Shown: piece after piece, positions 33,564 to 42,283 of the stretch
Layout: each line of letters starts with the position of its first letter
Numbering within the stretch: the first letter of the stretch is position 1
Origin: JBFWUM01 sp050247255
Lineage (GTDB): Bacteria; Acidobacteriota; Vicinamibacteria; Vicinamibacterales; UBA2999
DNA: 64,000 nt
Assembly: GCA_050247255.1 (NCBI GenBank)
Contig: JBFWUM010000022.1
Span: 1 to 64,000 of the forward strand
Direction of reading: 5' to 3'
Program-made: the position numbers and the translations under genes
The notes under the pieces: generated by a model
Told to the model about the DNA's origin: nothing
Databases searched by the model: none
Seen by the model: only the letters and a program-made list of their open reading frames with translations

Positions 33564-35798
33564 ATGCGGCCCGGTGTCCTGGCCCACGCGTTCATCCTGC
33601 TGCTCGCGGCGGCATCAGCCTCCGCGCAGAACGCGGTCGTGTCGGGCCGCGTCGTTGCCGAAGCCGACGGGCAGCCGCTGGCCAGCGCGCGCGTGGTGAT
33701 CACCGGAGCCCGCGACGGCGCCGGTACGTTCACCGACACCGCCGGCCTATTCTCGCTGCCGACAGCGCCCCTCCCTCAGTACCAGCTCGCCATCACCAAG
33801 CCCGGGTACGCGCCACTCGAGGCCGAGGCCGCGGCCGGCGCGCCGATCGAGTTGCGCCTGCGGCGCGCGGCCGCCATCGTCGGCCGCGTCGTGGACGATG
33901 CAGGAGAGCCGGTGATCAGCGCGCGCGTGTCCGTCGCGCGGGCCGATGGCGGCGCCGACGTGGGGCTCGCGTTTACCGACGATCGGGGCGCGTATCGCCT
34001 GTCGGTGGCCCCCGGCGAACCGCTGGAAGTGGCGGTGACGACGGTGAGCGTGATTCTGGATGCGCGCCAGATCGAGCCCGGGGTGACGTCGCTGGCGCCG
34101 CGCACGAGCCGCCGTGTGTTTGCCGAAGTGCTCACGCTTCGCCCCGCCGAGGAGCGATCGGGCGTTGACTTCCGCATCCCGCTCGCGGAGGCGGCCAGGC
34201 AGCCGTTCAGCGCGATCGGGCAGATGCCGGTTGGCGTTGCGCCGCGCGGCGGCGCGGTTCGTCCCGACGAGGCTGGACGGGTCGAGGGTCGCGTGCTCGA
34301 TCCATCCGGGCGCGGCCTGCCCTTCGCCCAGGTGGCGCTGAGGGGCGGCGGCGGAAGCCGCGCGACGCGCGCCGATGCCGCGGGCCGCTTTTCGTTCGCC
34401 GACGTCATGCCCGGTGGCATGTCGATCGCCGCATCCAAGTCTGGCTACGCGCTCGTGCAGCAGCGTGTGACCGCATTCTCGACGGCGGAGCGCCGCGAGG
34501 TCATCGACCTCGAGCTCGAGCCCAGGGGCGCCATCAACGGGCGCGTGCTGGACGAACTGCGCGAGCCGATTGAAGGCGCGCGCGTCCAGTTGCTCGAGGT
34601 GCAGTACCAGGCGGGACGTCGCCGTCTGGTCGCCGCCGGCGAGGTGCTCGAGGCCCGCAGCGACGATCGTGGTGAGTTCCGACTGTTCGGCATCGCGCCG
34701 GGACAGTACGTCGTCAGCGCCAGCGTCGGCCAGGTCGCAACCGCGAACCTTCCAGGGTTTGCGCGGTCGTATCACCCCGGCGTGCCCACGCCGGTCAACG
34801 CGCGGTTCGTGGCCGTCGAAGCCGGCCGCGACCTTCAGGCCGTCGACGTGATCATGGTGCGGGGGGCGACGTTCCGCGTGGCCGGCCGGGTGCTCGACGC
34901 CGGCGGCCAGCCGCGCGCGGGCGGCAACCTGCAGATGTATCCCAGTTTCACGGGCAGTGGCGTGGCCAGCGTCTCGGTGAACGCGCGGATGACCGCCGAC
35001 GGCAGCTTCGAATTTCCCAACGTCGCGCCGGGGCAGTACGTGATCCAGGCGTACCGCGGCAGAACCGGCGCCGGGGCGGAAGGCGAGTTTGGCGCCGTCC
35101 GCGTGGCGGTGGCCGATCGGGACGTCACCGGGCTGTTGCTGCAGACATCGACCGGATCGACGATCGCCGGGCGAGTGGTGCTCGATCCGCTCGCGGCATC
35201 GCGTACCGTGCCGGGGGCAGGCATCGAGGTCTCGCCGGTCCCCGCGGACTTCGACACGGCACCCTCGCGCAACTGGGCCAATGCGCCCGTGGCGGCCGAC
35301 GGCCGCTTCCTCATCTCCGGTGTGAGTGGGCCGCGGCGGCTGCTGGTGACGCGGCTGCCGCCAGGATGGCGCGTCGTCGCGGTGCGCGCGAACGGCACCG
35401 ACGTCACCGATCGGCCGATCGCCTTTGGCGCCGCGCGCCAGTCGATCACCAACGTCGAGGTCGTGCTTACCGACATCGTCCCGGTCGTGTCGGGGCGAAT
35501 CAGCGATGCCCGCGGGCGGCCACGGGCCGGCGTCGCGGTGGTGGCGTTTCCGCGCCAACGCGATCGATGGTTCCCGTTCGCCCCCTACTTCGGCAGGACG
35601 TCGACCGCTGCCGACGGCACGTTTCGCATCGAGGGCCTGCCGCCCGGCGGCTACTACGTCACGACGCTCGCGTCCCTGCCCGACGGGGGCGACGACGCGT
35701 GGCAGGATCCGGCCGTGCTCGACACGCTGGCGGCGCGTGCCGCGTCAGCCGTGCTCGGCGAGTCGGGTGAGGTCTCTGTCACGCTCCCGTCGCCATGA
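33564..35798 (+). CDS. Exported multi-domain carboxypeptidase-regulatory-like protein
   Basis: A 744-residue secreted protein: signal peptide (residues 5-21, ending ASASAQ), then a chain of five to seven beta-sandwich domains of the carboxypeptidase D regulatory type. Each has the pattern VSGRVVAEADGQPLASARVVI, TDDRGAYRLSVAPG, GRVLDPSGRGLPFAQVAL, DDRGEFRLFGIAPGQYVV. Such chains are frequent in acidobacteria beside TonB receptors and serve as extracellular binding or structural modules. No catalytic domain or membrane anchor is visible. It converges with the PHP-domain gene four bases away. Confidence 0.85.
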   Translation: MRPGVLAHAFILLLAAASASAQNAVVSGRVVAEADGQPLASARVVITGARDGAGTFTDTAGLFSLPTAPLPQYQLAITKPGYAPLEAEAAAGAPIELRLRRAAAIVGRVVDDAGEPVISARVSVARADGGADVGLAFTDDRGAYRLSVAPGEPLEVAVTTVSVILDARQIEPGVTSLAPRTSRRVFAEVLTLRPAEERSGVDFRIPLAEAARQPFSAIGQMPVGVAPRGGAVRPDEAGRVEGRVLDPSGRGLPFAQVALRGGGGSRATRADAAGRFSFADVMPGGMSIAASKSGYALVQQRVTAFSTAERREVIDLELEPRGAINGRVLDELREPIEGARVQLLEVQYQAGRRRLVAAGEVLEARSDDRGEFRLFGIAPGQYVVSASVGQVATANLPGFARSYHPGVPTPVNARFVAVEAGRDLQAVDVIMVRGATFRVAGRVLDAGGQPRAGGNLQMYPSFTGSGVASVSVNARMTADGSFEFPNVAPGQYVIQAYRGRTGAGAEGEFGAVRVAVADRDVTGLLLQTSTGSTIAGRVVLDPLAASRTVPGAGIEVSPVPADFDTAPSRNWANAPVAADGRFLISGVSGPRRLLVTRLPPGWRVVAVRANGTDVTDRPIAFGAARQSITNVEVVLTDIVPVVSGRISDARGRPRAGVAVVAFPRQRDRWFPFAPYFGRTSTAADGTFRIEGLPPGGYYVTTLASLPDGGDDAWQDPAVLDTLAARAASAVLGESGEVSVTLPSP

Positions 35799-35802
35799 AC
35801 GC

Positions 35803-36897
35803 TCAGCGCCGCAGCCGCAGGCCGAGCGCGCCGAGCGCCGCTGCTGCCATCCAGAGCCCGCCGGCCGCCGAGGTGACGGCTGGCTTCACCGGCACCGGCT
35901 GCAGCCAGGCAACGCGGCCGTTGCTCTCGAGCACCTTGGCGCGGACGTAGCCCTCGTCTCCCCTGAACGTGTAAACGGCTGACGGTTCCAGTGCCTCGTC
36001 CAGCACCTTGCCGCCGCGGCCGATGAACTGAATCCGGTACTTCGAGACCCCCTCCGTTCTCACCTTCACCGAGAGCGACGCCGGCGTCGCCTGCACGTCG
36101 TCGATGACCACGCCGGTGGACGCGTAGAAGTCGCCGCGTTCGAGCGCCGCCATCAGCGTGCCCGCCTCGAGGCGCTCGGCCCGGATGCTGATCCAGCCGC
36201 GGCCCGGGCCCGATACGCGCGGGTTCCCGGGGTCCTTGAACACGTGCGCATCGTCGGTCGCCACGCCATAAACCATCTTGCCGCTTTCGAGCAGCCGGTC
36301 CCAGACCTCTTCAAGGCCTGGGACCCCGCCGCCGCCGACGTTGTTGACGCTCGGGTGGCCGTTGTGGACTTCGAAGATGGTGTAGTTGCGCGCTTCGCGC
36401 AGCTGGTCCGCGGTGATCCCCCAGCCGAAGTTGGGATGGTTGATGTGCGGCACTCCCGCGGCGGCGCGGATGCCGTCGATGTTGGCCTGCAGCGTCTCGG
36501 CGACGGTCCCGTTCTCGTGTGCTCTGACGAGCCGCTCGACGTCGAGGCCGTTGACGTGGACCGGCTTGTCCCCGGACCGCGAGGTCACCTCTTCGCCCGG
36601 TATGACGAGGAATTTCTCGTCCGCGCCGTGCACGGCGTTGAGCCCTTCGACGTTGGTCAGGAAGTTGTGATCGGTGAGCACGAGAAACTGGTAGCCGTGC
36701 TCGCGGTACCAGCGGACGACCTCGTCTGGCGTACTGTCGCCGCCGTTGTTCACCGTGTGGGTGTGCGTATTGCCCTTGTACCACCGCGTCGCCGGGGCGT
36801 TGCCGGCCGGCGCCTGTGCGTGCAGCTGCAGCGTGCCGGCGGCGATGCCGAGGCCAAGGGCGAGCGCGATCAGGACGGTGCGGGTGCTGGTCAGCAT
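35803..36897 (-). CDS. Exported PHP-domain phosphoesterase-like protein
   Basis: A 364-residue protein with a signal peptide (VLIALALGLGIAAGTLQLHAQ) and a PHP metal-dependent phosphoesterase domain: GNTHTHT supplies the first metal His pair, VLTDHNF the second motif, IPGEEVTS the Glu, HINHPNFGW and VATDDAHV further ligands. A C-terminal hydrophobic stretch followed by LRLRR (GGLWMAAAALGALGLRLRR) looks like a short sorting or anchor signal. It lies eight bases after the TonB receptor on the same strand, so a phosphorylated substrate handled at the cell surface is plausible. Substrate unknown. Confidence 0.88.
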   Translation of the reverse strand: MLTSTRTVLIALALGLGIAAGTLQLHAQAPAGNAPATRWYKGNTHTHTVNNGGDSTPDEVVRWYREHGYQFLVLTDHNFLTNVEGLNAVHGADEKFLVIPGEEVTSRSGDKPVHVNGLDVERLVRAHENGTVAETLQANIDGIRAAAGVPHINHPNFGWGITADQLREARNYTIFEVHNGHPSVNNVGGGGVPGLEEVWDRLLESGKMVYGVATDDAHVFKDPGNPRVSGPGRGWISIRAERLEAGTLMAALERGDFYASTGVVIDDVQATPASLSVKVRTEGVSKYRIQFIGRGGKVLDEALEPSAVYTFRGDEGYVRAKVLESNGRVAWLQPVPVKPAVTSAAGGLWMAAAALGALGLRLRR

Positions 36898-36905
36898 GTC
36901 TGTCC

Positions 36906-39900
36906 TCAGAAGGAGTAGCGCGCCGCGAGCTGCATGGTCCGCGGGCCGCCGATGGTCTGGGTGATCTGTCCGGCCGTGCCGGTCCCGTTGGCCGCGAACG
37001 TGGACGCCGGGTTGGCGAACACCGGTGTGTTGAGCGCGTTGTAGATCTCCCACCGCAGTTCGAGGCGGTGGCCGGCGGTCACCGGCAGGCTGCGCGCGAC
37101 CGTGAGGTCGAGCTGTATCTGGGACGGACCGCGGAGGATGTTGCGGCCCGTGTTGCCCCACTGGTCGAGCGAATCCTGGAACGCCGCGACGTTGAAGTAG
37201 TTGTCCAGCCGATCCTGGACCGGCCCGTCGTTCACTGCATCCTCGAGCGTCATGCCGGGGGCGAAGCTGACGCGCGGCCTGGCGACCTGCGCGAAGAAAG
37301 CGTTCCGTGTCGGGTTGCCAATCACCGAGAAGGGCGTGCCCGACTGGTAGGTGAAGATGCCGGCCAGGTTCCAGTGGCTGATCACGGCCGACAGCCATGA
37401 GCCCGGCCGTCCGGCCGCCGGACCGTTCAACATGAAGCTGGCCGTGAGGCGGTGCGTCCGATCGAAGTCGGACGGCCCCCAGTTGTTCTCGGGTCGTGTC
37501 GGGTCGTGCTCGATCAGCCCGCCGTCGGCGGACAGGATGTCCATGGAGCGGCTCAGCGTGTAGGCGGCGTTCGCGGTCAACACCCGCGCGATCCGCGCCT
37601 GCACCTTGGTCTGCAGGCTGTGGTAGCTCGAACGTCCGACGTTGGTGATCTGCTGGAAGCCGCCGTTGCGATTGAGGCCGAGGAACTCGGCGGGAACGAA
37701 GAAATCGGGGTTGATGGCGCGCCCGAGCCGATCGTAGATGTCGGTGAAGCCGTTGACCGGCGTGACGCGCGGATCGACCGGCACCGCGCGATTGATCTTG
37801 CCGAGGAGCCCCGTGCCGCGCGAGCCGACGTAGCCGATGTCGGCGGTCAGGCCGGGGCGTACGGCGTACTGCAGGTTGGCCGTCCACTGCTGCATGTACG
37901 GCGTGCGCAACAGCGGGTCGATGAACACGTTGTTCTTGGCGTTGAACGGCGAGGAGGCGGGGAAGGGGCTGCCGTCGCCGCGGACCCACCGCGGCGTGCC
38001 GTTGGCATCGGTGGCGATGGCGACGTTCAGCGGAATCTGGAACGGGTTGACGTTCAGCCGCGGGTACGGGTCGGCCATGTCCGGCGGCGCCGGCACGTTC
38101 TGGTAGATGAAGAACGGCGCAGAGCGCTGCAGGTCGGTCCGGAAGCTGGCCCCGGTTCGCTCGTAGTAAATGCCCCAGCCGCCGCGGACGGTGAGCTTCT
38201 CGGCAAACGACGGCTGCCACGCGAGCCCGATGCGCGGCGCGACGTTGTTGTAGTCGCCGCGCAGCGTCGTGTCGTTCATCGCCTGGTGGATGCCGCTCAG
38301 ATCGATCGGTGTGCCCGGCTCGACGACCAGCCCGATCGACAGCGGCGTGAAGCCGGGCTGGAAGAACGGCGCGTTTCCCGGCACCTGGAAGCCGGGCTGC
38401 ACGCCGAGCTCGGCGGCGGCCTCCGGCAGGTAGTAGTTGCCGATGCGCCCGTCGCGCTCGCGCAGGTTGCCGTAGATGTCGTAGCGCAGGCCGGCGTTGA
38501 GCGTCAGGCCGCCGGCCAGCCGCCAGTCATCCTGCAGGAAGAACCCGACGTCCTGCGCCGAGAAGTTGCGGCGCGTGTCGCCCTGATCGAGGTCCGAGGA
38601 GCCGCTGGCCGCGCCGTGGCCGGTGAAGAAGAACGCCCAGTTGTTGTAGTCGAGGTCGCCGTTGGTCCGCGACATGAATTCGCCCTGCAGGTCGATCCGC
38701 CGGTACTCCGCCCCTGCCTGCAGCGTGTGACGGCCGGTCACGAGCGACCAGCGGTCGGACGCGCTCCAGACGCGCTGACGATCGAAGAAGTCCCAGGCGT
38801 TGCCGATGCCGCCCGATCTCCGCTGCGTGTTGATGTCGATGGTCGGCATCAGCGCGGCCAGGCCGCCGATGGCGTGCTCAAGGGGGTTGTAGATGCCGAG
38901 CGTCGAGTTGAAGATGTCGCGATACTTCGAGATGCGGGTGTTCTCCAGGTCGTAGTAGCCGACGCTGGCTTCGTGCAGCACGTTCGCGCCAAAGGTGTGG
39001 GTGTTGGAGACGCCGCCGAGCCAGGCTGGCGTCCGTCCCAGCGTGGGCGACGGCGACGCGTCGGCCCACCCGAACGCCTCTTCGACATCCTGCTTCGACC
39101 GTGTGAACGTGACCCGGGTCTGGTTGGCCAGGCCGATGCGGTGGTTGAGCGAGGCGAACAGCGACATTCCGTCGAGCTCGGTGGGCACCACCTGCTGCAG
39201 CAGGTACTCGCGCCCGTAGGTGCCATTGCCCGGCAGCGCCTGCAGATCCGGGGAGGGGGAGGGGATCAGGAACTTTCCGTCCCGCTGCACGTTGAGGATG
39301 TTGAGCGCGACCGGGTGGATGTCCGCCGGCGTCAGCTCGCGGAACCGCAGCGCCGCCGGGTCGGCGAAGAACTGTGCGATCAGACCCGCCTGTTGCTCCG
39401 CCGGAAAGGCGCGCAGGGCGTTCATGAAGTTGGCGGCGAACCGCGGATTGTCGGCCACGCCGGTGCGAATCCATCCATTGGCGACGCTGGCAATGGTGTC
39501 CGCCGTACGGACGTCGGTCAGCCCGGTCGGCAGCCCCGTGGCGGCGTTCGCGTTGGAGGCGTAGCCGGAGCGGAACTGCTGGCGCTGGAAGGCGCCGAAG
39601 AACGTCGTCTGGCCGCGGCGGATCGGCCCGCCCGCGGTGACCGTCGCGTCGTTGCGCCGGAACTCGGGCTTGGGGACGTTGCCGCGGTTCAGGAAGAACT
39701 CGTTGGCGTTGAACCGCTCGTGCTGGAAGAAGTAACCCGCCGTGCCCGACAGGCGGTCGGTGCCGGCGCGGGTGATCAGGTCGACGTTGCCGCCGCCGTT
39801 GCGGCCGCGCGACGCCGACGGCAGTGCCGTCTGCACCTCCACTTCCTCGAGGGCTTCGAGCGGCACGCCGACGTTGCTGCCAAGGCCGCCGGCCGCGCTC

Positions 39901-40553
39901 AGCATGTTGGTCGCGTCGATGCCGTTGATCCGCAGCCCGTTGTTGCTCGGCCGCGCCCCGTTGACGCTCGGATTCAGCGATTGCGACGCATCGTCGGTGG
40001 CGGTGTTGCCGCCCGGAGTCTGGGCCACGTTGAGCCCCTTGCCCGTGCGGTCCGGCAGCGGCGCACTGACCCCGGCCTCGGCGACGATGACGTGGGTGAA
40101 GCTGCGCGAGGCGGTCGGCAACTCCGTCAACGCTTCAGAGGAGAAGCTGGTCGAGGTCGTGACCGGCGAGACGCCAACCGCCACGGTTGCCGCGGTGACC
40201 CGTACCGTCTCTGAGACGGCTGCGGGCGCCAGCGTGGCCGTCGCGGACGCCGCGGAGCCCGCCGTGACCTGCACGGACAGCTCGGCGGCGGCGAACCCGT
40301 CGAGGGTCAGCAGGACCATGTAGGTCCCGGGCGCCAGCGGCTCGACCCGGAACGCGCCGTCGGTGCCGCTGACCGCCTCCGCGATGATGGTGGACTCCGC
40401 CCCTCCGGCGGTGACGACGACCTGGACGCCGGGTAGCCGGCCGCCGCTGCTATCGGTCACGACGCCGGCGATGGCTCCGGCTTGTTGGGCGAAGGCCGGC
40501 GCGCTCCAGAGCAGGCAGGCGAGAAGCGCGTACGCGAATGCTCGATGTGTCAC
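36906..40553 (-). CDS. Oar-like TonB-dependent receptor with carboxypeptidase-regulatory domain
   Basis: A 1215-residue outer-membrane protein. Signal peptide to AFAQ (residues 5-22), regulatory domain at 25-110 (GAIAGVVTDSSGGRLPGVQVVV), plug domain near 190-300 (NGLRINGIDATN, ALEEVEVQTALPSASRG), then a long beta-barrel ending in the terminal aromatic LAARYSF. This architecture is the acidobacterial/myxobacterial Oar type, probably importing large organic ligands. It precedes the PHP protein in an operon. No TonB box can be assigned with certainty. Confidence 0.93.
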   Translation of the reverse strand: MTHRAFAYALLACLLWSAPAFAQQAGAIAGVVTDSSGGRLPGVQVVVTAGGAESTIIAEAVSGTDGAFRVEPLAPGTYMVLLTLDGFAAAELSVQVTAGSAASATATLAPAAVSETVRVTAATVAVGVSPVTTSTSFSSEALTELPTASRSFTHVIVAEAGVSAPLPDRTGKGLNVAQTPGGNTATDDASQSLNPSVNGARPSNNGLRINGIDATNMLSAAGGLGSNVGVPLEALEEVEVQTALPSASRGRNGGGNVDLITRAGTDRLSGTAGYFFQHERFNANEFFLNRGNVPKPEFRRNDATVTAGGPIRRGQTTFFGAFQRQQFRSGYASNANAATGLPTGLTDVRTADTIASVANGWIRTGVADNPRFAANFMNALRAFPAEQQAGLIAQFFADPAALRFRELTPADIHPVALNILNVQRDGKFLIPSPSPDLQALPGNGTYGREYLLQQVVPTELDGMSLFASLNHRIGLANQTRVTFTRSKQDVEEAFGWADASPSPTLGRTPAWLGGVSNTHTFGANVLHEASVGYYDLENTRISKYRDIFNSTLGIYNPLEHAIGGLAALMPTIDINTQRRSGGIGNAWDFFDRQRVWSASDRWSLVTGRHTLQAGAEYRRIDLQGEFMSRTNGDLDYNNWAFFFTGHGAASGSSDLDQGDTRRNFSAQDVGFFLQDDWRLAGGLTLNAGLRYDIYGNLRERDGRIGNYYLPEAAAELGVQPGFQVPGNAPFFQPGFTPLSIGLVVEPGTPIDLSGIHQAMNDTTLRGDYNNVAPRIGLAWQPSFAEKLTVRGGWGIYYERTGASFRTDLQRSAPFFIYQNVPAPPDMADPYPRLNVNPFQIPLNVAIATDANGTPRWVRGDGSPFPASSPFNAKNNVFIDPLLRTPYMQQWTANLQYAVRPGLTADIGYVGSRGTGLLGKINRAVPVDPRVTPVNGFTDIYDRLGRAINPDFFVPAEFLGLNRNGGFQQITNVGRSSYHSLQTKVQARIARVLTANAAYTLSRSMDILSADGGLIEHDPTRPENNWGPSDFDRTHRLTASFMLNGPAAGRPGSWLSAVISHWNLAGIFTYQSGTPFSVIGNPTRNAFFAQVARPRVSFAPGMTLEDAVNDGPVQDRLDNYFNVAAFQDSLDQWGNTGRNILRGPSQIQLDLTVARSLPVTAGHRLELRWEIYNALNTPVFANPASTFAANGTGTAGQITQTIGGPRTMQLAARYSF

Positions 40554-40682
40554 GACAAGTTCTCCTTGGTCGACGTGGACGCCCGCTTGCGGGCATCCTC
40601 ACGCTACGAGGCCGGAGTGACCGTCCCGTCTCGCGCGCGTGACCGGCGGGAAAACTTGGTGTGTGATCGCCGCGACTCAGCG

Positions 40683-41612
40683 TTACGGCCGCAGCTCCGG
40701 CGGCCTGACCAGGATCTCGCGCGGCCGTTCCGGGTTGCGATACCCGCCGACGGTGGCGTCGTAGGCCTCGAGCGGCATGTCGTAGCGCTCGCCGGTGGCC
40801 GGCGACTGCATCTCCTCGTACCCCATCGTCCCCTCGCGCCGCATCTGCGAGAGCCGCGTCTCGGGAATGCCGCGCGCCGTCCACGCCTCGTTGTAACGGC
40901 CGTAGATGTAGTCGTGCGGGATGTTGCGCGGCAGCGAGCTCCGGGCCATGGCGACGGCCCATGAGGCGTCGGTGATGGTGATGCTCTGCGCGACGCGCGG
41001 CAGCCAGTGGCGTGCCTGGTCCCACGCGGACGCCGGTGCCTGCCATCCGACCAGCGTGGCGACGAACTGGCCGGCGCCCTGGATGACGCCGACCATCGCG
41101 CCGGCACGCACGGGTGTGCCGCGGTAGTTGTACGACAGCTCGGCGTACCCGACCTGCCACGGCATGCCGGGGATGACAGAGGGTTGCGGGGCGAGGTCCT
41201 GGAACGACAGGATGCGCAGGTCCTGGTACGGCGCGCCGCCCAGCACCATGTCGAGGAAGCCGCGCGGCGTGCCGCGCCCGAACATGCCGAGCACGTAGGA
41301 CAGCGAGGCGCCGGTCAGGCCGTCCGGCGCGGCGATTTCGAGCACGTTCTGCCCCTCGCTCGCCCGCCAGCCGCGCGGCGCCACCCAGCGATACGCCTGT
41401 CCCTGCTGCGCAACGAGCGCCGGCCGCTCCGGCTGCTGCGCCCCGAGCGCCATCACGGCGCCGACCATCAGGGCGACGACGAGGACGATGATCGCGGTGA
41501 TCCATCCCGCCTGGATCCAGACCTCCAGCGGCAGCGCACGGACACGGCGGATCTGAGCGATGGTGCCCGCAAGGACCGCGAGGACCGCGATGAGCGTACC
41601 GACGTTCTCCAT
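40683..41612 (-). CDS. Membrane-anchored protein of unknown function
   Basis: A 309-residue protein with two N-terminal hydrophobic helices (residues 5-20 and 33-58), then about 250 extracytoplasmic residues I do not recognise. Visible features are YRWVAPRGWRASEGQNVLEIAAPDG, SYNYRGTPVRAGAMVGVIQG and the repeated aromatic patches near IPHDYIYGRYNEAW. There is no metal motif. It is divergent from the ECF sigma/kinase pair across 97 bases that contain a CGGACCCTC repeat, so the two may share regulation. Confidence 0.7.
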   Translation of the reverse strand: MENVGTLIAVLAVLAGTIAQIRRVRALPLEVWIQAGWITAIIVLVVALMVGAVMALGAQQPERPALVAQQGQAYRWVAPRGWRASEGQNVLEIAAPDGLTGASLSYVLGMFGRGTPRGFLDMVLGGAPYQDLRILSFQDLAPQPSVIPGMPWQVGYAELSYNYRGTPVRAGAMVGVIQGAGQFVATLVGWQAPASAWDQARHWLPRVAQSITITDASWAVAMARSSLPRNIPHDYIYGRYNEAWTARGIPETRLSQMRREGTMGYEEMQSPATGERYDMPLEAYDATVGGYRNPERPREILVRPPELRP

Positions 41613-41662
41613 ACTGCCCCCTTGCCCTGTACGCGTAATCGGCAGAGAAATCGGCTCACGGC

Positions 41663-41697
41663 CTTCGGACCCTCGGCCCCCCGGACCCTCGGACCCT
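41663..41697. repeat. CGGACCCTC-word repeat
   Basis: The words CTTCGGACC, CTCGGCCCC, CGGACCCTC and GGACCC follow in tandem between the divergent genes. The same words recur inside the anti-sigma gene at 52427-52489. Confidence 0.7.
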
Positions 41698-41703
41698 TAT
41701 AAT
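41698..41703 (+). promoter_or_regulatory. Candidate -10 box giving a leaderless ECF sigma mRNA
   Basis: A perfect TATAAT ends six bases before the ATG at 41710, so transcription would begin at or beside the start codon. No convincing -35 box is seen in the repeat DNA upstream. Confidence 0.5.
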
Positions 41704-41709
41704 CCGCCC

Positions 41710-42282
41710 ATGCCGGACAGCCCGGTCACGCAGCTGCTCGCGCAGATCCGCGCCGGCGATCAGGGCGCGGTCGAGCGGATGGCGCCGCTCGTGTACGACG
41801 AGCTGCACGCCATCGCCGCCGCGCACTTCCGCGGTGAGCGGCCCGGGCACACCATGCAGCCGACCGCGCTCGTCCACGACGCGTTCCTGCGCCTGGTGGA
41901 CCAGTCGCGCGTGCAGTGGCAGGACCGTGCCCACTTCTTCGCCGTCGCGTCGCAGACCATGCGGCGGATCCTGGTCGACCACGCCCGGGCGAAGGCTGCC
42001 GCCAAGCGCGGCGCCGGCGTGGCGCGCGTGACGGCCGGCGATGCGCTGGCCGCCCCCGCAGAGGCGATCGCGCTGGAGGATCTGCTGGCGATCGACGAGG
42101 CGCTCGACGAACTCGCGCGGCTCGACGCCCAGCAGGCGCGCGTCGTCGAGCTCCGCTACTTCGGCGGGCTGACCGTCGACGAAACGGGCGAGGCGCTCGG
42201 TATTTCCCCGGCAACCGTGAAGCGCGAGTGGAGCGTGGCGCGGGCGTGGCTGCACCGGCGCCTGTCGGCGGAGGCCGGCTGA
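41710..42282 (+). CDS. ECF sigma factor (SigK/TIGR02999-like) upstream of a Ser/Thr kinase
   Basis: A 190-residue ECF sigma factor: GDQGAVERMAPLVYDELHAIAAAHF and HTMQPTALVHDAFLRLVDQ are region 2 of the acidobacterial/planctomycete ECF group usually found beside Ser/Thr kinases. MRRILVDHARAKAAAKRG follows, then region 4 YFGGLTVDETGEALGISPATVKREW. There is no anti-sigma gene; in this group the adjacent kinase is thought to control activity. The ATG lies six bases after a TATAAT, suggesting leaderless translation, and the kinase starts one base after the stop. Confidence 0.92.
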   Translation: MPDSPVTQLLAQIRAGDQGAVERMAPLVYDELHAIAAAHFRGERPGHTMQPTALVHDAFLRLVDQSRVQWQDRAHFFAVASQTMRRILVDHARAKAAAKRGAGVARVTAGDALAAPAEAIALEDLLAIDEALDELARLDAQQARVVELRYFGGLTVDETGEALGISPATVKREWSVARAWLHRRLSAEAG

Positions 42283-42283
42283 C

